A stretch of DNA of 64,000 bases from Dryococelus australis (taxonomy: Eukaryota; Arthropoda; Insecta; Phasmatodea; Phasmatidae), in the NCBI GenBank assembly GCA_029891345.1, contig CM056994.1, forward strand, positions 136,282,457 through 136,346,456, written 5' to 3'. Below, in pieces: positions 22,811 through 36,208 of the stretch (position 1 is its first letter; every line of letters starts with the position of its first letter). The notes under the pieces were generated by a model. It worked only from the letters and a program-made list of their open reading frames with translations, was not told the DNA's origin and ran no database searches. A program made the position numbers and the translations under genes.

Positions 22811-23107
22811 CAAAACATTAGACTGATTACATCCGGAGTTGATACTCCAAATCCTACCTCCGTGATGCAGTTGATTGCACGCTAGCTTAATTGTAAAAGT
22901 TTTTCTGAATTCTGATCCCGGGTAAGTCACTCATGTATTTCAATTGTATGGGTACTGTTTCACCTATTTCTGGTTTCATCTATAATGATATTGCCGTCAA
23001 TGAGACTTGATACCTACCGGCCATCTAAGCTTTTACGAATTTCACTCAAATTTATTTGCACCCATGTAGAAGAAAGTAGGCTCATTAGTTGTCAGTAACT
23101 TATTGTT
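22811..23107 (+). repeat. tRNA-derived SINE, family 2, copy B
   Basis: Collinear with the copy at 11,418-11,710. Both start with AAAACATTAGACT, share TCCAAATCCT(A/G)CCTCC, TTTCTGGT(C/T)TCATCT, and end near GTAG(A/G)CTCATTAGTT. Here box B is degraded (TTCTGATCCCGGGTAAG), and the copy is more decayed than copy A. Both copies sit next to repeats of the ~275-bp satellite neighbourhood or a microsatellite. Confidence 0.75.
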
Positions 23108-23224
23108 TGCTTTGTCGAGACATAAAAACCAAAACCAAATGTGAACTGCAAGTTGCTGTGAAAATTCCATATATTCAAGATTGCAGGATTATATGAATAT
23201 AAAACCAATAGTAAGAAAGTGAAT

Positions 23225-23633
23225 AAATTTACAATTTATCACCTATATAAATCTCAGCCACCGTACTAATGAAACGATGACTCTTTTCAACTAATCATAA
23301 AGATATTGGCACCCTATATTTCATGTTAGGGATTTGATTAGGAATAATTGGATTATCAATAAGAATATTAATTCGAATAGAATTAGTAAGACCAGGATAA
23401 ATTATTGGTAATGACCAAATTTATAATACTATTGTAACAGCCCATGCTTTCGTAATCATTTTTTTTAATAGTTATACCTATTATAATTGGAGGTTTTGGC
23501 AATTGATTATTACCTATTATAATTGGAGCTCCCGATATAGCATTTCCACGTATAAACAACATAAGATTTTGATTATTACCTCCTTCATTAACACTTTTAA
23601 TTATAAGAAGAATAGTTGATACAGGAACAGGAT
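23225..23633 (+). pseudogene. cox1: NUMT: mitochondrial tRNA-Tyr (part) and 5' end of cox1
   Basis: From 23,269 the sequence reads as the start of insect cytochrome c oxidase subunit I: ATG AAA CGA TGA CTC TTT TCA, i.e. MKRWLFS with TGA as Trp, then TNHKDIGTLYF. It continues into the barcode region with VTAHAFV, GGFGNWLLP, GAPDMAFPR and MSFWLLPPSLTLL if ATA is Met and AGA Ser. Just upstream, AATTTACAATTTATC and CTCAGCCA match the 3' half of an insect mitochondrial tRNA-Tyr gene on the opposite strand, its normal neighbour. An in-frame TAA near 23,398 and a 1-bp insertion in the T-run near 23,469 break the frame. Homology stops at about 23,633. It is a dead nuclear copy. Confidence 0.93.
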
Positions 23634-23639
23634 ATCTGA

Positions 23640-24148
23640 GATATATGCAAGCAGACACATCAGCATACAAGAGATGCTTCCACACAACAATTCTGTTTCA
23701 CCTGCTGACTCTTGATCTTAATAATTTCTGTCACAGTCACATTATATAATTGTGTAACCCAGTTAACTGTGAGTTATATCAAAAATGTTTCTATTTAAGT
23801 GTAACTCAGCTAACAACTAGGGATATAACAAATATTATAAACTATTGTTTTTTATATAGAAGTCATGAAATTTCCCGGCATTCAAATTTTATTTACTTTA
23901 AACATAGTCGCAGCAAATCACTCTGTAGAAGATGTACGAATCCTGTTTGCACTACACATTCATAACCTTGATAAGAGTATCCCTCTGATCTCTCACATAT
24001 TTCTGAGTTTAAATCTTTCCAGCCTCTCATACGTTCCATTAACCTTCACTGTCTATCACCTTTTTTATGCACGCTTCTGTCCAAAAGTCAAGTAAATAAA
24101 TGTTACTCCCTTTTCATTACTTCCGACATTCATAGTATTCTGCTTTTC
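23640..24148. other. Intergenic, nothing recognised
   Basis: Sequence between the mitochondrial insertion and the 3' LTR. No repeat unit or exon is recognised. Confidence 0.5.
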
Positions 24149-24827
24149 TGTTCGTCCTGTCTACAGGATCGAGCAGACAAAACAGGTTAACATGGGGTGT
24201 TGTAGTACAGATGTAGAGAAAGAACTGAAATAGAACACAACACGTCGCTTTATTTCACAAATATCTTTACATTAAATTAATTAGGGAATACACAATCTAG
24301 CAACGCTACTGCATTATTAAACTCTTTGCCGGTTTTTTACACTCAAACATCAATTAGTTCAACAGACTAGAAACTGTGCATTACAAGTGACTACTTTAAG
24401 TTAATGTTCAATAAGAAGTCAATATAATTTCTCCTAATGTAGCCTAACTTCCTAACCCGGGTCCTACCCTGCATCTAATCTCGAGGTTCTTACTACTGGA
24501 ATATTGGATGGTGACACTCGTCCGAAAGGCTCCCTCCTGGACCTGAAGTCGTGAAGCTCTGGTTCAGCGTCGTAGTGTACAGTGCCCCAACATCCTTGAC
24601 ATCATGATGGCCTCAAGCAACCTTGGAGTAATATACGTAAATATGACAGTAGAGTAGGGGCTGGATACGTCTCGCACTCGCTTATATACTCTGTCTTGTG
24701 TTCCCTCCTCTACCTATCATCCCCACTCCTCGTGCTTTGGCTGCCATCGACCTCCGCCTGGTCGGCATACGCCGTGGCTCCTAAGTCCGCGGGGCACTGG
24801 TTCGATTCTCCGGACGGGGACAGAACA
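24149..24827 (-). repeat. 3' LTR of the gypsy retrotransposon
   Basis: It starts TGTTCGTCC and ends GGGACAGAACA in plus-strand coordinates, so the ends are the usual inverted TGTT...AACA. In element sense it has a TATA box TATATAAG (reverse of 24,682-24,689) and an AATAAA signal (reverse of 24,250-24,255). It is collinear with the other LTR over its full length, with many substitutions and a few small indels. Confidence 0.93.
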
Positions 24828-24828
24828 G

Positions 24829-24844
24829 TACCCCCCTTCCTCCG
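24829..24844 (-). promoter_or_regulatory. Polypurine tract (plus-strand primer) of the retrotransposon
   Basis: In element sense the bases directly before the 3' LTR read GGAGGAAGGGGGGTA, an uninterrupted purine run apart from the T near the end. This is the expected site where RNase H leaves the primer for second-strand DNA synthesis. Its position against the LTR confirms the LTR boundary. Confidence 0.85.
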
Positions 24845-27400
24845 GGACAGCAAACGTCCCCGGCTGCTGAGGAAGGCAGATACGGCACAGTGTGGAGTGG
24901 TGGGAGGGTGACGACTTGCACTGGAGAACCCCTGCCTGTGGGTCTCGGAGGAGCCTTGCTTCCTCTCGAATCGTGGTAGTTGTGTGTTATGTTGTAGTGG
25001 TGATTCAGTCTTTTGAAGTGTCCTCACACAATAGTTTATCTCTACCTCATATTGATGCAAGATAGGCTGGCTAGTCTGATTGGCCGCGGTTCAATATTTT
25101 TACAATAAGTAAATTGAAAGTTAAAAATGTTCCATGGATCTGCGGGGTCACAAATTAATGATTATAGGCTTGCCTTGTAAAGTATAATATCTTTTAATCT
25201 AAATAAAGACAACTCAGAATTATGAGTTACGAAATCCTAAGATACCATTTACTCAGTCTGAGAGCGCTCTGTTTTAAAGTTACAACAATATTGCTGACGA
25301 TCATATTCACTACATACAACAAAATACAAGATTGGACATTTTCTCAATGCTTTTAACACCTAATGTTGGCCGATTAACATGAAACGCTATATTTTGTTCG
25401 AAATTAATCAAAACTTGTGTATTAGATACATTATTTGTTAAAACCGTTAACTTTAGCTAGTGTGTTGCTATAGACCAGAGGATGTTTAGCTTGAATTTAA
25501 AGTAATTGACAGATACCCACATTGGTTTGTGTCTCACCGGATGATAGGGTGGTGGTCGGTGCCATATTTATGTGATAAAAATTTTCACAACCCCGCTATG
25601 CAGTGAGCACTGGATGGAGGTAGGAAGGAAATTTTGCACGCTATGGTTTGACACGCCGCAATGGTGGTGGGAATTCAATTCTTAATTTTGCAACGCCAGT
25701 GCGTTGTTAGCCCATCAAGTTGGGAACATTAATTAAAATACAATATTCCTATTTCTTTGGGCGGTATTTTTACATATGACAATTAATTTCTTTAATTATC
25801 ATACACAGTAGAATTGCAATTTGATACTATATAAGATAATACATAATACACATTGGCATACCTACTATTCAGCAACTTATACCAATCTCACAATCATGTT
25901 ACACACACACACACACACACGCACGCACACACACATATTTATTTGCCAACCTGTTTGACTAGAACTAACTTAACTATTAAATGCATGGTAATTAAATGAT
26001 CATAATATTAAGAAAACAGATATCTGTGGCCATTATAATATTTACATGCCTCGAGGCTTTACAAACAATTGTGTGGTTGGTACCCCTGCAACCGCTGATG
26101 CACTGCGATCTAGCGGTAAGAAGTAGAAGGCTACACGAAAAAGACAACATCAGCTGAATGACTTCTGGCGTGCTGTCGCACGTGTAATTCACGATAGAGT
26201 ATTCGTGAACTACTGATCTTGCATCTGCAGTGTCGGTACGCGACTAGTTACGTTAAGTGCTCAAGTGATTCTGCGTACATATAAGTGTTAGTACTAATTG
26301 CAATCCACATGTTTATCGTGCAGTACACTCATGTTCCACTGTGCCATATGCCAGTGTCACTCGTACATCCATATGGCCGCGTACTCGCACGTGCTCTTAA
26401 AACTGTTTTGGTAACCTTGTTACCTAACTTGTATTACTGCAGTGTGATATGAACCTTATGAAAACTTAGCCGTAGCTAGCTACACATACCTGCGTGCTCG
26501 TGTCGTAAGAAGACTACCATACGGCTAATGTGTATGCCGCATGGCTCATCTTTTTCAGTGCGATACATAAACAACAGTTAAATATTATTAAATTATTACT
26601 GTGCATGCCTTAAAAACAATATGCTAGCAGTTCGTAATAAACTAATATATTGTGCACAATTAATTAGTGCGTTATCACCATCATATGTTGTGCCATCTGT
26701 TATTTATTATGCGCCGTCTGGTGTAAATTACATCATAATGGGTACTTAACTTTTACTGCAGACATGAGTACTGTATCCTTTCGGTTCTTAGACAACCTGT
26801 AACTAGCAAAAGTATTGGCAGCGCAGTGTGTTTTGGAGTACCATGTGTGCCGCACATGGTCTCGTGCTCCCTCCTTGTTCTCTGCTGCTGAAAAGATAAG
26901 GTTAGATGTGGCACATATTTTTATTTTATTCATTTGGCAAAATAAATCATCAGTAGCAATATTCCCGTGTGTGTTCGCCTGATGCACGTGCCGTTGTGTA
27001 CATCATGGTGCAGCCGAACATGGTAGTTGCTCTTCTCCCTGAGGCTGCAATTATTTCTTCCTATTTCCGGGTTGATTCCAAAGTGGCTGCTGCACCCTGT
27101 ATTTGCACGAATGTTGCCGTCCGTGGTGGCGGGAAAGGTGGTTACAGCCCCTGCTACCTGCTGTCGCAGTTGCCGTCGGCGTAGTGGAACTTCGAATTGT
27201 TGCTAGTTTGCTATCATTGACATGCCCTTGAAAACTCTGTAGTAAAGCAAATGCAGTATTAATTTGTGCACACTTTAGTTTAAAATATTCAAATTCCTCG
27301 TTGGCCCTCCTTAAAAAAAATTGCATTGTTATCTCACATGTGCTAATTAACAATTGCGAGTATTGATAGTGTCCAATTTAGGCTTACCGGTCTTATTTAT
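24845..27400. other. Retrotransposon 3' internal region, unassigned (env-like position)
   Basis: In element sense this 2.5-kb stretch lies between integrase and polypurine tract, where some gypsy elements carry an envelope-like third gene. The minus strand has open frames at 27,051-27,353 (100 residues) and 26,733-26,987 (84 residues), but I do not recognise either and see no clear signal peptide or membrane segment. There is a (CA)n microsatellite at about 25,900-25,936. It could be a decayed third gene, an unrelated insertion or a long untranslated region. Confidence 0.4.
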
Positions 27401-28427
27401 TTATATCCTTATCGTAGAAGGACCTAAAATATCAACAACTCTGAATAGGCCTTTGTATTTAAATTCAAACCCTTTCCTACATGGTCTATTGTGTATCCAC
27501 ACCCAATCCTCCATTTGAATAGTGTTTGGTCGGAATTTCTTATCAAAATATCTCTTCTGCCACTTTTGAACTGCTATTAAATTGACTCGAGCTTGCTCTC
27601 TCTCTCTTGTTTTAATCTCTTGCACCAGTTGTCTGCATGTTGGGAATAAGTTTTTATAATGACATGTGTGGGTTGGGAGGCCTCGACACCGTGTAGGAGA
27701 TAGAAAGGTGAGAATTTCGTTCTGGTGCTGACAGTAGTGTTATAATTAAAAATGACAAAATCAAGGTACTCATCCCAACCTGTGGGTCCTCATGCGCACA
27801 AGCTATTAATTGATATACTATCTTGTTCTAACTCTTGGCAAGACTCTTGCACGCTGGGTTGTATGCCATAGTTTGTAACTTTTTGATTTGTAGTTTTCTA
27901 AGTAGTTCAGCTACTAACTCGTGACTAAAGGTAATTTCCCTGTCAGTTAATATTTGCTTAGGACATCTGTATCTTAGTATTACATCCTTAATAAAATTGG
28001 TGCATGTGTGGGCAACGATGCTCTAACTGCTTTCGCCACTACAAATCAGCTGAAAAACTCTATCACAACAAGTATGTATTTGTTACCCTTGCGAGATGCC
28101 TGCAGCAGACCTTTCGCATCTAGACCAAGAATATAGTAAGGGAGGGGGTTTTATTGGCTGCAATTGACCTACCAGCTTCTGGTTTGTTGGTTTTACCTTT
28201 TGGCAAATGTTGCAATTCTTAATATAATTCTTTATGTCTTTTTGCATATTGTCGCAATAATAACTGACTTTGATGTTTTGTAAAGTTATAAACGCGCCAA
28301 ACTGGCCTCCACCTAGCAGTGCATCGTGGTGCGCCGAAATTATCTCTTTAACGTAATAGGCGGGAACTAATATCAACTTATTTTCCCCTATAGGCGTGTT
28401 TACTTTTAAATATATTTTGCCATTCAC
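27401..28427 (-). pseudogene. Gypsy integrase, degenerate
   Basis: Integrase inserts the retroelement DNA into the genome. At 28,427-28,083 the minus strand shows the zinc-binding domain: a His pair region (SAHHDALLGGGQFG) followed by CDNMQKDIKNYIKNCNICQ, the family's C..M...I..YI..C..C. The catalytic core at about 28,080-27,700 is broken by stops. A fragment ILTDREITFSHEL retains the second Asp motif (normally TD.G..F), and MAYNPA matches 'TAYHPQ'. The C-terminal part at 27,625-27,401 is open for 74 residues and contains KRYFDKKFRPN and WVWIHN, matching the integrase C-terminal domain. It is preceded by QEIKTREREQARVN. Confidence 0.8.
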
Positions 28428-28597
28428 TGATATGCTGTAGCGCCTAGCTAATTTCTTGTACTTAGGGTCGGCTTTGTCCAGTTCTGTAATTGCTAATTTG
28501 AGGTTTTTCGTATGTGGGGATCATTTTCCCATTCACCTAAAAATGGCGATGTGTATGTATCGATCGGGCATAGGAACAATTGACTGTAATTTCCAAT

Positions 28598-30576
<1,979 letters not shown>

Positions 30577-32270
30577 CAGGGTGTCCACTCAAACCAAATT
30601 TTAAAATTCCCTGACAAGGTTAATTATTTTCCCTAACACTGTAACCAATCAAATCTCAATGTTCACAGTAAATCTACTACATGTCTCTGGGCTTGTGTAC
30701 ACTACAAAAATATGTCAAATCAACTTTCAAACTGTTACTTTAAAAACTGTAATTTTAATGCACAAAAATGAGTTTCACACTTTGACATGTAAAAATAAAA
30801 TCTGTATTTTCTACCCACAGCATTAAAATATTATTTCTGAAGGTTTTTCAGGTCATCATTAATAGCTGAAACAAACCTGCAAGTCTCTTCCATAATTTTC
30901 TTCTTTTGTTTCAGTTCTTCTACCTGCAATGCAATTTTTCTTTTTTCTTTCTTAGCCTTTTCTTCAGTGTATAACAACAGGGTTTTCTCCTTCAAGACTT
31001 CAATGTACCGATCATGGACATTTCTAGTAGAATAAATCAGTGCTCTTGAAATAGTCACTTTCTGTTGACCTCCAGCAGTTGTAACAGCATCAAAGATTAG
31101 CCTGTGTGCAACAAGAGATTCTTCCAGAAGATTGTCTATAAGTATATGCTTGTTGACGGAGAATCCTCTTTCAATTGCTGCATTTCCATGTGCAAATATA
31201 AGTAACATTTAAAAAAACGACTGAAGTTCTGTTGGAACAGGTGAGTTTGCAGAATCATCGGCATCCACAGCTAATCTAATCTGCAACTTTTTTGGGAAAA
31301 TTCTTGCAATTTGGTATTAATGATAGACTACTGCAAACATTTTTAACAGTCTATTTTGTCTGCTTCGACACCAGAAAACCAGTTATTTTCTAATAGTGAG
31401 CTCGGGGTTAGAGACAAGCGACTGTTAAGGATAGATGGCTGCATGGCTACTTTTGGACCCAGAAACGAAATTCTCTATGTCAACTTGTATGCTAAAGATG
31501 ACTTTTCTACTATCTTACTGCACAAAGCTTGCATTGCATTTCGGCAGTCCATGCGGAATTCTAACACATCTTTTTCAGTAACACCGCAAACACTGTTGAG
31601 AGCAGCTTTCGTTGCAAATCCCAAATTTACACTTTTGGCTGGAAGGAAATTTTCTTTCTTCTGCAAGACAATTTTTTTGATGTTCTGAATGGAGGCAAGT
31701 GCTTCTGGCTTCACAAACCGAACCATTGTATTTCTCATAACCATCAGCAATTACTCGTACAAAAAAAGTGCTAAGGGAATGTCTGATTGGCACTTGGCTA
31801 AAAATGGTTCCAATGCTGCAGCAATGGACATAAAATAAGCAAGTTTTGCCATAAGGAGTTTGCCCTTGATGCTTCTTGAAACTATCTTGAAGCTGTTACA
31901 ACTAGTTGCACTGCATGCTTTACAACTTTTATTTGGTATAATACAGCCGAAATCAGCACTCTAGTTAATATATTTACTCTATGAGTTGACTCAGAAAAAT
32001 ACAGTACCACGCATGCACCATCTACTGACAAATCACAGAAATTGTTGTTTTTAAAAGCAAAATTTCACAATCACATAGGGCTAAATAAGCCATTTTCATC
32101 CGTTTAATTTATAGTTTACGCACATGTAACAACAAACAAATAGATATATTCGTAATAAAATAACGATCATGAAACACCTGAACTCTGAATTCTTAAAAAT
32201 TCCCAGATGTCTGATTAATTCCCTGATATTTCTCTGACATTTCCATGATTTCCCGATGGGTGGAGCCCTG
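30577..32270 (-). mobile_element. hAT element relic inserted in retrotransposon pol
   Basis: The left end, CAGGGTGTCCACTC, and the inverted right end, CAGGGCTCCACCCATC, are hAT-type TIRs. TTCCCTGA motifs recur just inside both ends. The insert splits pol between protease and reverse transcriptase: the pol frame reads up to 32,271 on one side and resumes before 30,576 on the other. The flanking 8-mers (GCCTAAAT, TGAAATGT) do not match, so the target duplication has decayed or the edge was deleted. Length is 1,694 bp. Confidence 0.75.
30831..31830 (-). pseudogene. hAT transposase, C-terminal part
   Basis: In minus-strand order, 31,793-31,475 contains VLEFRMDCRNAMQ and KIVEKSSLAYKLT, then stops. 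31,208-30,831 is open for 125 residues with AHGNAAIERGFSVNKHIL. The motif HG.A..ER.FS.NK marks the C-terminal dimerisation region of a hAT transposase group found in insects, cnidarians and fish. A Lys/Glu-rich predicted coiled coil (EEKAKKEKRKIALQ) follows. The N-terminal zinc finger and first catalytic Asp are missing. The 41-kb hAT relic has the same motif in the form SHGQAAVE...FSTNK, so the two are related but not close copies. Confidence 0.75.
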
Positions 32271-32384
32271 TGAAATGTTTCTTCTGGCGTGCTATCAATG
32301 GTGTCAATTCTGTTGATGCAGTATTGCATTGTGTTTACATTAGTAATATATATGTCTGAAGTATAAATTGGCACATCAAAAACC

Positions 32385-32812
32385 TTATCGGACTCGTTGC
32401 CGTTTATGAATAAAATATTGTTTCAGAAAAGGTAGGACATATATAGGTAGGACACCAATAATTATATCCATTTTGATATTATCTATGAGGAAGAATTCTT
32501 GACATAACGTATGGCCAGCTATGCTTAACTTTACATTGGCTTTGAACCTGGGCGCATCTAACTCGTGTTGGCCCAACAAGTGAAATGTGTTCTGTTACAG
32601 GTTCTATTTGTTGATTTGAAATAAGTGTACTTGCAATACAACTCCACGAACATCCTGTGTTAATCAGAGCATGAAATTGTTTACCCCGGATTTTTACTGC
32701 AATACGTGACGTGGCCAACCGGACAATGGCTTGTTGACATTGTAAAAGTTGCCCGTAGCGTGTATGTTTACGGAACTGTGGCTGGCTCAGATTGTTTTCA
32801 TTGCAGCTGTCA
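32385..32812 (-). pseudogene. Gypsy aspartic protease, degenerate
   Basis: The minus-strand frame ending at 32,479 contains HALINTGCSWSCI, the retroviral-type protease active site, where Ala-Leu-(I/V)-D-T/S-G is expected. The catalytic Asp is replaced by Asn. A following shifted frame (32,579-32,385) contains HTLCQEFFLIDN and MDIIIGV, matching the later protease strand ending in (I/V)LG. The protease normally cuts the gag-pol polyprotein. This one could not. Confidence 0.75.
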
Positions 32813-34802
32813 TCATAGCCGCCCGCCGGTTCCGTGTTGTTGTTTGGTTTGTTGCGGCCCGCGGAGTACTTGCTGACACGCAATGCGATGTGACCTATAG
32901 CAAAAGTGTTTCTCAATTTTTTTAAACCGCGCTGCTATGTTGGTGCGGAATACTGTTTTGTTGCTGACTGGGAGAAGGTTGCATTGTTTAGTCTTATGGC
33001 CCGTATACAAGCACAACACACACGTGTCTTGGGCCACGTTACGCGGACCAATGAATTGTTTGACGTGTGTGCCCAGTTTGTTTTCTACTGCTGGAAGACT
33101 TACTGACGGCATGACCTCAAAGCGCCGTCGGCTGTCAGCACGGTTCTGGTGAGGTGTCATTTCCGCCTTCTGGCGTGGAACTTTGACTGTGTTATGAACT
33201 TGCCTGCCGCCTTGGGGTGTTGACTGTTTAGCGACGATAGATTCTGTATTTGGATTTTGAACAATTGAGTGTTCCCGGAATTTGTTTTCCATTGCTTGGA
33301 TGTCACAGTTACATGCAATGTTATTCTGCCTCGCTGCAGTTGATATGTCCCAGTTTTGTCTAATTGTTTCAGAATGTGCATTTTTTCATGCAATTTCCAC
33401 TTATGTTTTGCATTCCACACATTTGCTGAAAATTGTGCAACATGCGTTCCTTGTTCTTGTTTCCTCGGGGGAAACGCGATACTCACGTGCAATGTGCCTA
33501 TGGTTTTACTGCCTGGTATTATCACTTTTAAATTGCCTATAATTTTCCTTGTTTCTGTATTCATTATTCTACAGAGGCTGTTTGCTTTTGTATCTGTACT
33601 GCATTCTATTCTGGTACCCTTATGGGCTTGCCTGACTATTCTGTACATATTTATAATTATTTACCCTTCGTGTTTCTCTGGGGTGCTCCCACATGATTTG
33701 AATGGGGGTAATTGTGTCCCTAAACAGAATATTTTTCTGTTTACCATTATCCTGACACAATTTGCCAACATGATACAGTGTTTTACTGGTATGGGGTAAC
33801 ACGTCTTTCAAATCTGTAGCGAGTCTATTCGCTTCCCCCTGTAATGCTATTAACTCTTCCTGCAGTTTGTGTGTCTGAGCTGTATTTGTGTTATTTGCAA
33901 TTAACTGACTGTAGCGGTACAGTCCAGTTTCTACCATTTTCAAATTTTGTAGCAGTTGGGCAATAGTATTATTTAGAAGTGAAATTAATTTTTCTGCTAC
34001 TGTGGGCAATAATGACTCTCATATAATTCTTATAAACTCCTGTTCATGCAATTTCTTGTTGCATTTATTTTAAAAACATATTAAATTCTCAATGTGTGCT
34101 TGGCAACTTTCCCTGTGTTTCTGTCTCTTTGTGTACAGCAAGTGTGTGTACTTCTCTGTAGTATCAAGTGGTGTAAATGAGTGTGTAAGCTTGTCTTCAA
34201 TTTGTTGCCATGTAATAACCTGTGCAGATGTGTAAAACAAATTTTCAAATGTTCGTTTTGCTGTGCCTTTAAGATAAAATTTGAGCCTTCTCCATTTCTC
34301 TACCTCTGATCAACCGTTGATATCATTTACTGTATTAAATGTCTCTAAAAATTCTGTTACATTTTCACGTGTTTTGCCAGTGAATGTAGGAATGTGATGT
34401 AGTTGCTGTACGAAAATGTGTACTAACTGTATGGCGTGTACTGGTGGTAGTGTAAGTGTTTAATACTTGTGCGTTGTTATAATTGTGTTCTGATATATTA
34501 GTGTAGTGGTCGGGGATACTGAATGTAACTGTTTTCGTGGCTTGTAATTCATGTACTGAATGCAGCTTAAGGTACCCACTCGTGTTGTCAATAATGTTAT
34601 CGGCTGGTGTATTGATAAAACTGGCTACTATTTCTCTGTGTTGCAATGTAGGTGTGGTACCTGTAATATCTGTAGATATGCTGAGCTGATTTCTTAATGC
34701 ATCTCTCTGTTCTATTGCTCATGCATCATTGCTAAGATCTAATGTCAGGGCTTTTACAAATTTTTGTACAGATGATGGTGTGGAGTTACTACGTGTGTTC
34801 AT
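32813..34802 (-). pseudogene. Gypsy gag with CCHC zinc knuckle, degenerate
   Basis: The frame starts at ATG 34,802 (MNTRSNSTPSSVQKFVKAL) and has a stop soon after (near 34,720). At about 34,400-34,020 it reads the retrotransposon gag domain: FTGKTRENVTEFLETF, then SEVEKWRRLKFYLKGTAKR, TWQQIEDKL and EFIRII, with two stops. A helical, Gln/Leu-rich segment follows (34,009-33,620). In the last part (33,292-32,813) the nucleocapsid knuckle CVLCLYTGHKTKQC fits Cys-x2-Cys-x4-His-x4-Cys. A second, less complete Cys/His cluster (HFCYRSHRIAC) follows. Gag forms the particle and binds element RNA. Confidence 0.85.
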
Positions 34803-35517
34803 ATCTAATTAAAATGTCATAATGGGAACTCATTCACTGTGTATGTCTGTTCAAACATATATACAGTGTAACACTTACAAAAACAATGTACTACACCCAA
34901 ATAGTATTTTGCTCCATACTTTTAATAGTTTACACTCTGCTTAGCAATTACTGATGGAGCCTTAGCTGTCTACCACAATTGCGGAGCCGAAAACGGTTCC
35001 GTTGTTATCCCACATGCATAAATTTTCTACAAAGCAAGTAGTCTAAAAAGCGTATTCAAGCCGTGTAGTGGATGCAAGGATAGGGCCATGCTACCTGCGG
35101 TCTGACTTGTTTTTTGCTGCAAAACAAGGTTGCGGCTAGCGAGGGTTTCTGTCGATGTTGCACTTGAGCTATATTCGCACATCCGGCAGTACAAAACCAA
35201 GGCTTTCGTTACTACTTGTATTGTGGCTCATAATATGTTACTCTTTTCTAGCATACTTTGAATCACCATTAAAATTATGACCTACTCATCTATTTTCTAC
35301 ATGGAAACCATTTAAAACTTTACTGCACAACCTGTGTGGAACCGTAAAGGCATCTCCACTAAAATATGCCTAATACAATTCCAGTAACTGGTACTTGCAC
35401 AAGCGTGAGGTGCTTCTACCTGTTGTTTCTGACCTTTACTTTAGGGGAATTGAATACCTTTACTCAGTCACATTCTGCATAGTGGATGGAAGCATGAGAT
35501 GCATCCAACACTTGTTC
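34803..35517 (-). other. Retrotransposon 5' leader
   Basis: Sequence between gag and the 5' LTR. A tRNA primer-binding site should lie immediately next to 35,517 in element sense. The bases there (GAACAAGTGTTGGATGCATC) do not obviously match the 3' end of a tRNA I know, so I leave it uncalled. Confidence 0.6.
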
Positions 35518-36203
35518 TGTTTGTCCGGACTACAGAATCTAGCATACAAAATAGGTTAACATGGGGTGTCGTAGCATAGATGTACAGAAAGAACTGAAAT
35601 AGAACTCAAAATCGTGTCTCTTTATTTCACAATTATCTTTACATTTGATTAATTAGGGAATACACAATCTAGCGATGCTACTGCTTTATTTAACTCTTAA
35701 CTGTAGGTTTTTGTGTTAAACTCAAAACATCAATTAGTTCCAACAGGCTAGAAATTGTGCATTACAAGTGATTTATTTAAGTTAATGCTCAATAAGAAGT
35801 CTATATGATTTCTCCTAACGCAGCCTAACGTCCTAACCTGGGTCCTACCCTGCATCCAATCTCAAGGTTTTCACCACTGGAATATTGGATGGCGACACTT
35901 GTCCGAAAGGCTCCCTCCTGGATCTGAAGTCGTGATGCTCTGGCTCAACGTCATAGTGCACAGTGTCCCGATGTCCTCGACATCGTGATGCCATCAAGCA
36001 ACCTTGGGGTAATATACGTAAATATGGCGGCAGAGTGGAGGGTTGGACACATCTCGCACTCGCTTACATACTCTGCCTTTGGTTCCCCCCGCTTCCAGTA
36101 ACCCCCATGCCTCGGTCACTACCGAGCTCCATCTGGTCGGCACACACCGGCTGCTCTGAAGTCTGTGGGGTGCTGGTTTGATTCTCCGGACGGGGCCGGA
36201 ACA
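35518..36203 (-). repeat. 5' LTR of the gypsy retrotransposon
   Basis: In element sense it begins TGTTCCGGCCCCGTCC and ends GGACAAACA, matching the 3' LTR end to end. The TATA box has become TATGTAAG (around 36,063-36,070), so the promoter is probably weakened. AATAAA is kept (reverse of 35,621-35,626). Confidence 0.93.
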
Positions 36204-36208
36204 ATGCT

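Noticed and set aside
24800..24827. tRNA-like box B (GGTTCGATTCTCC) at the LTR edge
   Set aside because: It is present at the same place in both LTRs and lies antisense to the element; no box A at the right distance. Treated as part of the LTR.
33356..33799. 147-residue plus-strand hydrophobic protein
   Set aside because: Lies opposite the gag gene of the retrotransposon; antisense shadow.
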